A stretch of DNA of 64,000 nt, from the NCBI GenBank assembly GCA_016788045.1, contig JAEUTG010000013.1:1-64000 (forward strand). The letters run 5' to 3'. This document shows, in pieces, positions 1 through 8,190 of this stretch (its first letter is position 1; each line of letters opens with the position of its first letter). The stretch comes from Bacteroidales bacterium. Its GTDB lineage: Bacteria > Bacteroidota > Bacteroidia > Bacteroidales > Lentimicrobiaceae. The position numbers and the translations under genes were made by a program. The notes beneath the pieces were generated by a model. That model worked only from the letters and a program-made list of their open reading frames with translations, ran no database searches and was not told the origin of the DNA.

Positions 1-31
1 ATGCCCACTGTGGGTGGTTTGTTGTCTTCAT
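1..31 (-). CDS. partial 5' end of a leftward gene (runs off the window)
   Basis: On the minus strand an ATG at 31-29 opens a frame (MKTTNHPQWA...) that leaves the window after 10 codons. It lies immediately downstream of a textbook Bacteroidota promoter and an 8-bp perfect palindrome at 33-52. Such a palindrome over the transcription start is typical of autoregulated genes, for example type II toxin-antitoxin modules. The peptide is too short to assign a family, so a toxin-antitoxin identity is only a guess from the operator layout. Confidence 0.35.
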   Translation of the reverse strand, partial: MKTTNHPQWA

Positions 32-32
32 A

Positions 33-84
33 TAATACGTGGCTACGTATTACAAAGATAAAACGAAAACCCGCCCCGTGTCAA
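33..84 (-). promoter_or_regulatory. minus-strand promoter with palindromic operator
   Basis: Read on the minus strand, TTGACA lies at 84-79 and TATCTTTG (the TAnnTTTG -7 element) at 60-53, with 21 bases between TTG and TA. This matches the Bacteroidota sigma-ABfr consensus. Just downstream, overlapping the expected transcription start, is a perfect inverted repeat TAATACGT-N4-ACGTATTA (33-52). A repressor bound there would block initiation. The target is the gene starting at 31. Confidence 0.6.
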
Positions 85-133
85 GGGTTTCAGCGAGAAC
101 TTATCAACTAATACGTGTTAATTTCCAGGTTAG

Positions 134-589
134 AGATTAACTGATGGTGCATATTGTAATTACAACAATACCGCAAATCTTGATACCATAGCCACCTATG
201 GGTGTTTGTACAATTGGCATGCTGTGAATACCGGAAAACTTGCACCTGAAGGTTGGCACGTGCCCTCCGATGCAGAATGGACCGAATTAACCAATTATTT
301 AAAAGGTGAGGGTGTTGCGGGAGATAAGCTTAAAGAATTATACAACATACATTGGAACAGTTCTTACGCGGTTGCAACAAACGAAACAGGCTTTACAGCC
401 CTTCCCGGCGGCCACCGTGGCACTAATGGCATTTTCAATGGCATCGGATCCACGGGCTACTGGTGGAGTGCTACCGGGAGTGATAACTTAAACGCATGGC
501 TCCGCCGCATGAACTACAACGAAAGCAATGTTAAAAGGGACGGAAGCAGTTACGCGATCGGGCTTTCTGTACGTTGCATAAAAAATTAG
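134..589 (+). pseudogene. 5'-truncated FISUMP-domain (TIGR02145-type) protein remnant
   Basis: From 134, directly after an in-frame TAG at 131, the frame encodes the C-terminal part of a Fibrobacter-succinogenes major paralogous (FISUMP) domain. Hallmarks are LYNWHAVNTGKLAPEGWHVPSD near the start, then TGFTALPGGHRG, YWWSAT and the terminal SVRCIKN. The upstream half of the domain (DxDGNxYxTVxIGxQxWMxENL) and any signal peptide are missing. The only in-frame start is a TTG at 206 inside conserved sequence. I read this as the 3' remnant of an exported surface protein, cut by whatever brought in the promoter and operator at the left edge. Two complete relatives lie at 59989-62894. Confidence 0.7.
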
Positions 590-1013
590 AATTTGGTTGA
601 TTCATTTGACTGATTGATTTCACTTTGTCCTGTTGAAATTGTCAGATTACCATTAGTGAGCTTGTTTGCCAGGCGGACAAGCCCACCACAGTAATCCCAT
701 TTCTCAATAACCACTTAAATGAGGAACAAACCGGAATCAGGTTTCAGGAGCTGAGAACCATACCAGTGTTTATCGCCTTTCAACCCTGGTGAGGATTATC
801 CCTGAAGGACTGGAAGCATATCGGTTCAGGTCCGGAATTCGAGGATGAAATAAAGTAGATGTGATTTCTATTTTGCTTCCCTGCTATAGCCGGAAATGCA
901 GTATTGTCAGAAGAAAGATTGTATATTTATCCAAAAATCAGCAGCCCCGATAAAGTATACTTAAACCTCAATTCTGATAACATTTCCATTGAAACATCCA
1001 TCCAAAACAAGCC
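590..1013. other. intergenic, degraded sequence
   Basis: No intact gene is visible. A hairpin CTTGT-N11-ACAAG lies near 662-682. A 21-codon open stretch at 793-858 (ending in FEDEIK and a stop) looks like the tail of a decayed gene. The stretch before the TPR gene is AT-rich but has no clear TAnnTTTG element. Confidence 0.4.
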
Positions 1014-2014
1014 ATGAGAACATTCGCCCTCTTCACATTGATGATCCTCTCCCTGAGCATTTCTGCACAGGAGCTGCACACGCCCGCAGAAATGATGAAA
1101 ATTATGGAAGACTCAAAACTGAGTTATTCGCTGATGACGCTTACCGAAAAGAAATCATGCCCCGACCGGTCCGACAACGTGCTGAATCACAACTACTACC
1201 GTGTGATGGAAGACTCAGTGATGGTTACACGAAGCTTTAGCCTGAAGCCTGATGCTGAACCCTGGTATGAAAAGGCAGAAGCCCACTTTACTGCCAAAGC
1301 CTTCGACAGTGCCCGCCTCTGTTATGAAAAGGTGCTGGAGGTGGATCCGGCTTTTACCAAGGCCATGACCTATGTGGCGCAGATGTACGGCATCTTGGGC
1401 AACCTGAATCAATCGGCAGAATGGTACCGCCGGGCAATTCAGGCCAATTACATCGACTACCTGGCCCACTGGATGATCGCAGACATTTACACCATGCAAG
1501 ACAGGATTCCGGAGGCCGTAGATGAAATCACCATCGCCTCGGTGCTCAACCGCAACAATCCCCGTTTGCGCAAGAAGCAGTTTGAGATCTATGAAAAGGC
1601 AAAACTCTCCGGTGAGGACTGGTGTTTTAATCCGCAGATGGAGCTTTCGTGGGATGAGGATAAAATTACGATCGGCTTTGATGAAGCCTGGATCGGCTAC
1701 GCCCTTCCCAAAGCGGTGTGGGCATTTGAGCCCGGATACCGTAAGTCGATGGGGGAGGGTGATTCGGAGTTTTCCATGCTTGAGGAACGGGAATGCCTGT
1801 ACAACCTACTGATTGCCATGGACAATGCCAAAATAAAGACAAAGAATTACCCCGACCTCGCCATGCTGAAAAAACGGTCGATGCCGGCTTTTTCAGCGAA
1901 TACATCCTCTACGAAATTCTGCTCCCCCAGTACCCGATGACGGCAAATCAGCTGCCCGAAGAGGTCATTCTCGGGATCAAAGATTATGTGATCAGACTCA
2001 GGCAGAAAAAATAG
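1014..2014 (+). pseudogene. exported TPR-repeat protein, interrupted by a frameshift
   Basis: The ATG at 1014 starts a signal peptide (hydrophobic to about residue 18, ending SISAQ). TPR helices follow at about residues 80-180 (WYEKAEAHFTAKAFDSA, then AEWYRRAIQANYIDY), so the protein is a periplasmic or envelope TPR protein. The main frame runs to a stop at 1940, but its last about 20 residues are low-complexity Ser/Thr-rich sequence. The overlapping frame supplies a plausible natural end (FFSEYILYEILLPQYP to a stop at 2014). The two frames meet at a run of six A at about 1868-1873. One extra A joins them into a product of about 333 residues. This is either a sequencing indel, a real frameshift mutation, or slippage at the A run. 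The function is unknown. Confidence 0.6.
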
Positions 2015-2134
2015 AGCTTCTCAAAACGCGGTCCCAACCGATAGTTATGCGCGTGTTTCTAACAAAAAGGTAATGACCGGAACAAAAGTGGCTTCCCGGT
2101 TGTTTTTGTTGTACCTTTTTAAATATTTTTCATA

Positions 2135-2992
2135 ATGAACAAACTCTATCCCTGCCTCTGGTTCAACAACAATGCAGCTGAAGCCATCGCCTTCTACCGT
2201 GAAATAACCGGGGAAGTTAACATTCTTTCTGAAAACCCTGTTGTTACGCTGTTTGAGCTCTACGGATCAACCCTAATGGCGTTGAATGGCGGTGATGTGT
2301 TCAAACCTTCGCCTGCGGTTTCCTACTTCATTTACTGTGGGGGTGACAACGATCGCATTGAGCTGCTTTACAGCAGGTTGCAGGAGGGCGGTCAGGTGCG
2401 TATTCCGCTTGGCACCTACGACTGGAGCGCCCGGTATGCCTGGATAGAAGACAAATACGGGGTCAACTGGCAGCTCGATATTGATCCGATCAACAATGTT
2501 CAGAAAGTGGTGCCTGCCCTGCTGTTCTGCGATGAACAGACGGCCCTGGTGAGTGAAGCAAAGGCATTTTACACCACTGTTTTTCCAGAACACCGCAAGC
2601 TGATGGATTACCCTTTTCCGCCCGGTGCTGGCATGCCTGAAGGAGCCCTGCTTTTTACACAGTTTCAGTTGGGAAACCTGATTTTCAATGCGATGAGTGG
2701 TGGCGATGAACAGCATGGTTTTAAGTTTACCGAAGGCAACTCGTTTGTGGTGGAATGTGATACCCAGGACGACATCGACCATTACTGGAATGCATTCGCC
2801 GCCGGAGGGCAGGAGAGCCGGTGCGGCTGGATAAAGGACCGTTTTGGAGTCTGGTGGCAGATCATACCCTCAGAACTTGGACAGCTGATGAACAATCCGC
2901 AAACCGGGCACCAGGTGAGCGAAGCCCTGATGAAAATGAATAAATTGGATACAGAGCTGCTGAAAAAAGCTGCCGGACAGACTGATGAATAA
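2135..2992 (+). CDS. tandem VOC-family (PhnB/YjdN-like) protein
   Basis: The 285-residue protein holds two glyoxalase-fold (VOC) domains, about residues 1-125 and 130-270. The first starts with LYPCLWFNNNAAEAIAFYR, the pattern of the 3-demethylubiquinone methyltransferase-like/PhnB group. Each domain ends with a phrase like KYGVNWQLD or RFGVWWQIIP, the C-terminal strand of the fold. Members are dimeric metal-binding-fold proteins whose substrates are mostly unknown. No signal peptide is present, so it is cytoplasmic. It is a monocistron. The strong domain repetition argues for an intact gene. The family call is firm and the activity is not known. Confidence 0.85.
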   Translation: MNKLYPCLWFNNNAAEAIAFYREITGEVNILSENPVVTLFELYGSTLMALNGGDVFKPSPAVSYFIYCGGDNDRIELLYSRLQEGGQVRIPLGTYDWSARYAWIEDKYGVNWQLDIDPINNVQKVVPALLFCDEQTALVSEAKAFYTTVFPEHRKLMDYPFPPGAGMPEGALLFTQFQLGNLIFNAMSGGDEQHGFKFTEGNSFVVECDTQDDIDHYWNAFAAGGQESRCGWIKDRFGVWWQIIPSELGQLMNNPQTGHQVSEALMKMNKLDTELLKKAAGQTDE

Positions 2993-3033
2993 TCAGCTGA
3001 GGAGTTTTTGAATCATTGCTTTGGAACTCCTGT

Positions 3034-3427
3034 TTCGTCCCTGACGGGACTTCCAATGATTTCTATCCCATTATCTACCCATATTTTGTCCCTGACGGGA
3101 CAGTCCTGTTGGGACTGAATGCAGGTAGTATCCATAACATCCCCATTGTCTGAATTGCCCGTAGGGACGGGATCAATCAGGCATTCAGAGGTTTACACAA
3201 GGTTTTCCCGGACAAAGGATGCAAAACAGATATTACCCGAAAATGAATCATATCGTCCTGACTGGAATTCCGTGATTTTCTATCTTATTATTTACCAGGA
3301 TTTTATCCCTGGCAGGACAGTCCCGGAGGGACTGAATGTAGGTAGAAATTCATCAGGCCCTATGGTCTAGAAGTCCCGTAGGGACGGGATCAATCAGGCA
3401 TTCAGAGATTTACGAAAGGTTTGCCGG
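3034..3427. repeat. tandem intergenic repeat, period about 216 bp
   Basis: Two diverged copies (about 3057-3211 and 3273-3427) share the same order of blocks. First comes a TTCTATCNNATTATNTACC-like block, then a hairpin GTCCCTGACGGGAC (GTCCCTGGCAGGAC in copy 2), then GGGACTGAATG.AGGTAG. The last block is CCCGTAGGGACGGGATCAA followed by TCAGGCATTCAGAG. A partial third copy of the GTCCCTGACGGGAC hairpin lies at 3038-3051. The blocks are themselves inverted repeats, so the transcript would fold into several hairpins. Related CCCGTAGGGA/GGTAG intergenic repeats are common in environmental Bacteroidota genomes. Nothing here looks protein coding. Confidence 0.7.
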
Positions 3428-3454
3428 GTAACCGTGAATCCCATACCTGATTTT

Positions 3455-3479
3455 TCCGGAACCAGCTTCCGGATTTTTT
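3455..3479 (+). terminator. Rho-independent terminator
   Basis: A perfect 7-bp stem TCCGGAA-CCAGC-TTCCGGA is followed by six T. It faces the plus strand and closes transcription through the repeat region before the convergent glycan operon. Confidence 0.65.
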
Positions 3480-3558
3480 GCTGTTTATCAGGTGTATTCA
3501 ATTGACCAGCTGCATAATGATAATATATTCTGAATCAGCATCCTGGTTATAACCTGTT

Positions 3559-4509
3559 TTACGCTTTCCCTGCCTGAACGTCGAACATGCGTTTCAGGCC
3601 TTTCAATACCGGATAATCGGGTTTGTATCCGAGCTTTTCTTTTGCTTTGCTGATGTCGGCGTAGGTGATCTCCACATCGCCGTGCTGCATGGGCTTCCAT
3701 TCAATGATGGCTTTCTTTCCAAGGGTTTCCTCGATACTGCGTACCAGGTCGATGAGCGAAATGGTGTCGCTGTTGCCGAGGTTGAAAATTTCGTAACCCT
3801 TCAGATGTCGTGCTGAAGCCATGATACCGGCGACGATGTCGCCAACGAAGGTGTAATCACGGCGGGTGGATCCATCCCCGAAAAGGGTAATGGGTGTTCC
3901 TTCGGTGATTTTGCGTCCGAACTGCTGTATGGCCATTTCAGGACGCTGTCCCGGTCCGTAAACGGTAAAGAACCTCAGGCAGAAGATGTTAAAGTCGTAA
4001 AGATGGTGATAGGTATAGCAAAGCAACTCACCGGCTTTCTTGGTGGCTGCGTAAGGTGATATCGGGTTATCTACCGGATCATTTTCGCTGAAGGGTACCT
4101 TTTTGTTGTTTCCGTAAACGGAAGAAGAGGAAGCAAAGAGAAGGTCCTTCATACCGTTCAGGCGCATGGCCTCAAGCAGGATAAGGGTTCCGGTAACATT
4201 GACGTCGTAATAGAGGGCCGGTTGTTCGATGGAAGGCCGGACCCCGGCGCGGGCGGCAAGGTGAATCACGAGGTCAGGCCTGTTGCTGCTGAAAACGGAG
4301 TTGAGCAGGGCGGCATCGCGGATATCGCCTTCGACCAGCGTTATACTTCCACTTTGTTCTATCCTGCGAATGGCTGTCCGCTTGATCTGAGGATCGTAAA
4401 AATCATCAAAATTGTCGATGCCCGAAACAGCCCATCCCTCTTCAAGCATGGCTTTGGCCAGGTTCGATCCGATAAATCCGGCAATACCGGTAATGAATAC
4501 TTTTTTCAT
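3559..4509 (-). CDS. NAD-dependent epimerase, UDP-glucuronate 4-epimerase-like
   Basis: The 316-residue short-chain-type epimerase has the Rossmann motif GIAGFIG at residues 8-14, the VIHLAARAGVRPS segment, the catalytic SSS..Y..K set (PYAATKKAGE) and RFFTVYGPGQRPEMA. That last block is characteristic of the CapI/LpsL UDP-glucuronate 4-epimerase branch, which makes UDP-galacturonate. It is the last gene of a four-gene minus-strand cluster, 20 bp after the membrane protein gene. With a polyprenyl-phosphate glycosyltransferase and an ArnT-like enzyme upstream, it probably supplies the nucleotide sugar for a lipid-linked hexuronate. UDP-glucose/NDP-hexose epimerase activity is the alternative. 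Confidence 0.8.
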   Translation of the reverse strand: MKKVFITGIAGFIGSNLAKAMLEEGWAVSGIDNFDDFYDPQIKRTAIRRIEQSGSITLVEGDIRDAALLNSVFSSNRPDLVIHLAARAGVRPSIEQPALYYDVNVTGTLILLEAMRLNGMKDLLFASSSSVYGNNKKVPFSENDPVDNPISPYAATKKAGELLCYTYHHLYDFNIFCLRFFTVYGPGQRPEMAIQQFGRKITEGTPITLFGDGSTRRDYTFVGDIVAGIMASARHLKGYEIFNLGNSDTISLIDLVRSIEETLGKKAIIEWKPMQHGDVEITYADISKAKEKLGYKPDYPVLKGLKRMFDVQAGKA

Positions 4510-4529
4510 AGCAACTTGGTTAATAATGG

Positions 4530-5414
4530 CTAACCTGGTGATACTTCACTGGCAAGTTTAATATTGAGTGCTTTCGAATGAAGACTGTAATAGATTCCGC
4601 TCAGGGATACCAGCGCTGTGATTACATAGAACAGCAGGCTGAGTGCAATCGAGAGGTGAATATCCAGCTGCATGATTTCTGCGCCAAACAGAAAGGTGAT
4701 CTCCCGGGAGCCGATGCCACCGATGGTGAAGGGCAGCGTGGCTACAATTGACGATACCAGAAACAGAAACAGGTAGGCCAGCGCCTGATCGTGGTGATGA
4801 TTCGCAAGCAAAATGAACCAGGCAGAAATGAGCTGTGCTGTCTGAACACCGAGGGAATAGAGGTTGGTGAGGTTCAACCCCTGCCTGAAATCAGAAAAAA
4901 ACTTAGAAATAGCAAGGTAATACACTGCGATGGAAACGGGGATCAGACCCAGGGCGATGTATTTGTAGAGATCGGGTATCACCGTGAAGGGAGCCAGCAG
5001 CATAGCCAGAACAAACAAAGCGAGCACTCCGTTTACGCGGTCGAGCAGCACGGCCCAGAAGAGTTTTTTAGCCTTAATGCCAAACTGCCGGTTAAGCAGG
5101 TACACTTTGTAACCGTCGCCGCCGATGCCGCCTGGCAAAAACAGGTTGTAATACATACCCAGCAGGTAGAGTTTCAGGTTTCCGGCCTCATTGAGCCTGC
5201 TTCCGATGTTGCTGAAGAACACATTGAGCCGCAGGGCAGAGAAATATTTAGAAACGACAAACAGCAGGGTGGCAGCCAGCAGCCAGCCATAATTCACGGA
5301 AGCGAAGATGCTCATCACCTCGTGGAAGTCAATTTTGCTGAAGACATACCACAGCGCGGCAACCGAAATTGCAATTTTCAGGATCGCTTTGACGTAGCCG
5401 GGTAGTTTAATCAT
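4530..5414 (-). CDS. UPF0104 / LPG-synthase-TM-domain-like membrane protein
   Basis: The 294-residue protein has about seven to eight hydrophobic segments, beginning at residue 9. It carries the family signature LPGGIGGDGYKVYLLNR and, later, TIGGIGSREITFLFG. Both are features of the lysylphosphatidylglycerol synthase/flippase-like (UPF0104) membrane domain. Its start overlaps the stop of the glycosyltransferase gene by 8 bp, so the two are translationally coupled. The soluble aminoacyltransferase half of MprF is absent. In glycan loci such stand-alone membrane halves are candidate lipid-sugar flippases, playing the part ArnE/ArnF play in Proteobacteria. That role is inference from context. 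Confidence 0.75.
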   Translation of the reverse strand: MIKLPGYVKAILKIAISVAALWYVFSKIDFHEVMSIFASVNYGWLLAATLLFVVSKYFSALRLNVFFSNIGSRLNEAGNLKLYLLGMYYNLFLPGGIGGDGYKVYLLNRQFGIKAKKLFWAVLLDRVNGVLALFVLAMLLAPFTVIPDLYKYIALGLIPVSIAVYYLAISKFFSDFRQGLNLTNLYSLGVQTAQLISAWFILLANHHHDQALAYLFLFLVSSIVATLPFTIGGIGSREITFLFGAEIMQLDIHLSIALSLLFYVITALVSLSGIYYSLHSKALNIKLASEVSPG

Positions 5415-6351
5415 TGAATGTGTGTACCTTGCGGACCTTATAGGGCCGTTTCTGCTGAGATTCGTAATAGGTACGCATCAGCAGCTCGGCCATGATGCCG
5501 ACGGTGATGAGCTGAATGCCGGCGATCAGCAGCAGAATTCCCAGCAGCAGCATGGGTTTCCCCCAAATGTCGTGCCCCATGATCTTGTGCACCAGAAAAT
5601 AAGCATTGATCACGGAACCGATGAGGAAGAAAAGGATGCCGATGCCACCGAAGAGGTGCATGGGTTTACCCATATATTTTTTAAAGAAGAGCATGAGCAG
5701 CAGGTCGCTGATCACCTTAAACGTGCGGTTGATGCCGTATTTCGATTTTCCGAACTCACGGGCGTGATGTTTTACATCCACCTGGGTGATGCGGGCACCT
5801 TCAAGGCTGGCCAGCACGGGAATAAAACGATGCAGTTCACCATACAACCCGATGTTCTTGGCCAGGTCACTCTTGAATACCTTCAGGGTGCAGCCGTAAT
5901 CCTTGATGTGCACCCCGGTGCTATTGCGGATGATAGAATTGGCTATCTTGCTGGGCAGCTTCCGGAGAAAAACGCCATCCTGTCGGTTTTTGCGGATACC
6001 GGCTACCAGGTCCCAGCCTTCATCCTCGGCCATTTTCAGCATCATGGGCACATCCGATGGATCGTTCTGCAGGTCACCGTCCATGGTGACGATGTATTCC
6101 CCGCCTGCCTGCTCGATTCCGGCAAAAAGAGCCGAACTCTGGCCGTAGTTTTTCCTGAATTCAACCAGCACGACTTTCGGGTCGTTCAATGCGATAATTT
6201 CCTGTCGGGTACGGTCGGTTGAACCATCGTCAACGTAAATGATTTCGTATTCAATATCCGTTATCGACTCGTTGATCCACTTATTGAGGGGTTTGATGTT
6301 GGGCTCTTCGTTGTAAACACAGATGATTACCGAAAGCTTCAGATTCTTCAT
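5407..6351 (-). CDS. GT2 polyprenyl-phosphate sugar synthase (GtrB/ArnC/RgtE-type)
   Basis: The 314-residue protein has an N-terminal family 2 glycosyltransferase domain (VIICVYNEEPNI, then DDGSTDR and the metal-binding MDGDLQNDP). The FGKSKYGINRTFKVISD region follows, and then two C-terminal membrane helices (about residues 232-252 and 265-290). This DPM1/GtrB/ArnC architecture transfers a sugar from a nucleotide sugar to undecaprenyl phosphate on the cytoplasmic face. It overlaps the upstream ArnT-like gene by the ATGA at 6348-6351 and the downstream membrane gene by 8 bp. The sugar is probably a hexuronate or hexose supplied by the epimerase in the same operon. Confidence 0.85.
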   Translation of the reverse strand: MKNLKLSVIICVYNEEPNIKPLNKWINESITDIEYEIIYVDDGSTDRTRQEIIALNDPKVVLVEFRKNYGQSSALFAGIEQAGGEYIVTMDGDLQNDPSDVPMMLKMAEDEGWDLVAGIRKNRQDGVFLRKLPSKIANSIIRNSTGVHIKDYGCTLKVFKSDLAKNIGLYGELHRFIPVLASLEGARITQVDVKHHAREFGKSKYGINRTFKVISDLLLMLFFKKYMGKPMHLFGGIGILFFLIGSVINAYFLVHKIMGHDIWGKPMLLLGILLLIAGIQLITVGIMAELLMRTYYESQQKRPYKVRKVHTFND

Positions 6352-7961
6352 GGTTTCTTTTTAATCAGTAAGAGCCTGGTTTCGTTGAGCTTGATGGTAA
6401 ATTCATGCTTCACTTCCCAGGTTTCAGGAATGGATGCAAAATTAGCCAGATTTTTCCGATCGGTTATATAAAATGCTGCTGAATCTTCAACAGACCACAC
6501 CCTGCGCACGATGGAGCCGTTTTCGCGGGAAATGTAGAACGAGGCATCGTGGTTAAAAGGTGTATCCCCCAGAACATAGACCTGGTGTCCCCGGGAGAGT
6601 CCGCCAGCCCTGATTTCTCCGGCGCAGTAGCCTGCATCGGGATAGGAAGCATAGCGTGCCGGCAGGTTATAAAGGTTAAACGCGATGCGAACCGTAAGCA
6701 GAACGATCATCAGCAGCGGAATGATCAGCTGCCTGATTTTTAAGGTAAGGAATGCCGCACTTAGCGAAATCAGCAGCAGTACAGGGATAAGGATTCTTAC
6801 ACCCATGAGGTCACGCGTTTCGCTCCAGAAGGGATAAACCAGCAGCGAGAGTGCGCCGGCAAAGGCAAGCAGCTGAAACACAGTATTTACAAACTTCAGC
6901 AGTCCGCCGGGTTGCGCAAGGGCCGCCTGCCAGGCTTTGGTCAGCACAACAAAGAGCAGGGGGAAAAGCATGAAAAGGTAGCGCGGGCGCATATCGGCCG
7001 AAATCCAGTAAATGACGATGTTCGACAGGAACATCAGGAGGCTGAACGTAATCAGCCGGTCGGAAAAGATTGCCTGACGGATGCTCTTGTTGAACAGCAA
7101 TAAAAGTAGCAGGGTCCAGGGGGCAAATTCATAACTCATTTCAAACGGAAAAACTATGAGATGCCCCAGCCAATGGCCGATGGATCCTTCCTTGTTGTTG
7201 AGCCGGTTGGACTGGTCGATCAGGGTTGAAAATAAATCCTGCAGGGAATTGGTCTGCAGGTAAAAGTAATAATAGGTTCCCGCGATCATTGCGAAAAAAG
7301 CGATGCCGGCAAGATGCTGCCATGAAAAGAGTTTACGGAAGGAGCGGAGGTAGGTGAGCCATACCAGCAGGCTGATTCCCTGAAAGGCGACCGATGGAAA
7401 ACCTTTCATAAGAAAGCCGGCCGCGGCACAACCATAGGTGATTACAAACGCAGGCAGCCATTGCTTCCGGTCGGAAAAATGATACAAAGCCATAAACGAC
7501 CAGAAGGTGACCAGTGAGTAGGTCAGGTCGATGAGGCCCTGAAACGAGTCCCAGAACAGAATCCTTGCAGAGAGGACAATCATGAGCCCTGAGAGTGCTC
7601 CATGCTGCCAGCCCAGGGTTTTGCGGGAGAAAAGAAATATGCTGAAAGCCAGTAATATAAGTGAGATTACAGTGGGTAAGCGCAGGGTAAATTCGTTCAT
7701 GTTTCCGGTTAAAGCAACAACTCCGGCCAGCAACCAGTTGAACAAAGGGGGTTTGTTGTAGTAAAATTCGCCATTGATGGTCGGGGTGATGTAGTTGCCT
7801 GAAAGGATCATTTCGAGGGTTACCACGGCCCGGGTGGGTTCGTCGGAGATCAGCGGCATCAGGCCAAGATTGATAAACAGAGCAAAAGGAAGCAATACCA
7901 GGATTCCCAGATACACCAGGATCGGGTGATTTTTAACGACCTCCGCAACATTTTTCATCAT
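6348..7961 (-). CDS. ArnT-like polyprenol-phosphate sugar transferase (GT-C fold)
   Basis: The 537-residue integral membrane protein has about 11-12 hydrophobic segments. Its first periplasmic loop carries the PMT/ArnT acidic motif (SDEPTRAVVTLEM) and the phrase NGEFYYNKPPLFNW, which is diagnostic for this family. Members use a polyprenyl-phosphate-linked sugar as donor and act on the periplasmic side, on lipid A, glycans or proteins. It is the first gene of the operon and overlaps the GT2 gene by 4 bp (ATGA). A TATTTTTG -7 box lies 20 bp upstream of the start. The acceptor cannot be told from sequence. Confidence 0.85.
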   Translation of the reverse strand: MMKNVAEVVKNHPILVYLGILVLLPFALFINLGLMPLISDEPTRAVVTLEMILSGNYITPTINGEFYYNKPPLFNWLLAGVVALTGNMNEFTLRLPTVISLILLAFSIFLFSRKTLGWQHGALSGLMIVLSARILFWDSFQGLIDLTYSLVTFWSFMALYHFSDRKQWLPAFVITYGCAAAGFLMKGFPSVAFQGISLLVWLTYLRSFRKLFSWQHLAGIAFFAMIAGTYYYFYLQTNSLQDLFSTLIDQSNRLNNKEGSIGHWLGHLIVFPFEMSYEFAPWTLLLLLLFNKSIRQAIFSDRLITFSLLMFLSNIVIYWISADMRPRYLFMLFPLLFVVLTKAWQAALAQPGGLLKFVNTVFQLLAFAGALSLLVYPFWSETRDLMGVRILIPVLLLISLSAAFLTLKIRQLIIPLLMIVLLTVRIAFNLYNLPARYASYPDAGYCAGEIRAGGLSRGHQVYVLGDTPFNHDASFYISRENGSIVRRVWSVEDSAAFYITDRKNLANFASIPETWEVKHEFTIKLNETRLLLIKKKP

Positions 7962-7980
7962 TCCTGAATAATACGAACGG

Positions 7981-7988
7981 CAAAAATA
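7981..7988 (-). promoter_or_regulatory. -7 element of the glycan operon
   Basis: The minus strand reads TATTTTTG, matching TAnnTTTG, and ends 20 bp before the ATG at 7961. No good TTTG is seen at the -33 distance, so the promoter is only moderately supported. Confidence 0.45.
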
Positions 7989-8157
7989 GGCAATCTGCAG
8001 CTGTACCGGGATGCCTGAGTGTTAAATGATTGATAAGTTATGGATGAAACGCGCTTCCGTTTTCAGTCAGACAGATTCGTTGTTTAACGGGTATATTGGG
8101 GCTAGTCAGGCCCGGATGGGGACTATTTTGGGCCAGGAGTTGAATGGTTAACGGGAA

Positions 8158-8185
8158 GTTTCAGGTGCAGCGCACCGAAACCTGA
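8158..8185. repeat. REP-like hairpin beside the RAYT gene
   Basis: GTTTC-a-GGTGC-agc-GCACC-GAAAC is a near-perfect palindrome with a single bulged A, followed by CTGA. It lies just past the 3' end of the Y1 transposase gene. The same core recurs at 8709, 8760, 8936 and 9028. Bulged-stem REP elements are the known substrates of RAYT proteins. Confidence 0.7.
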
Positions 8186-8190
8186 TCCCA

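Noticed and set aside
793..858. 21-codon frame ending FEDEIK
   Set aside because: It is too short and has no start or domain. It was noted only as a possible decayed gene tail.
3034..3427. Repeats as CRISPR
   Set aside because: There are only two copies at 216-bp spacing with diverged sequence.
5422..6222. 266-codon open frame antisense to the GT2 gene
   Set aside because: It is the mirror of a conserved glycosyltransferase. Its product shows no recognisable domain, and long antisense frames are expected in GC-balanced coding DNA.
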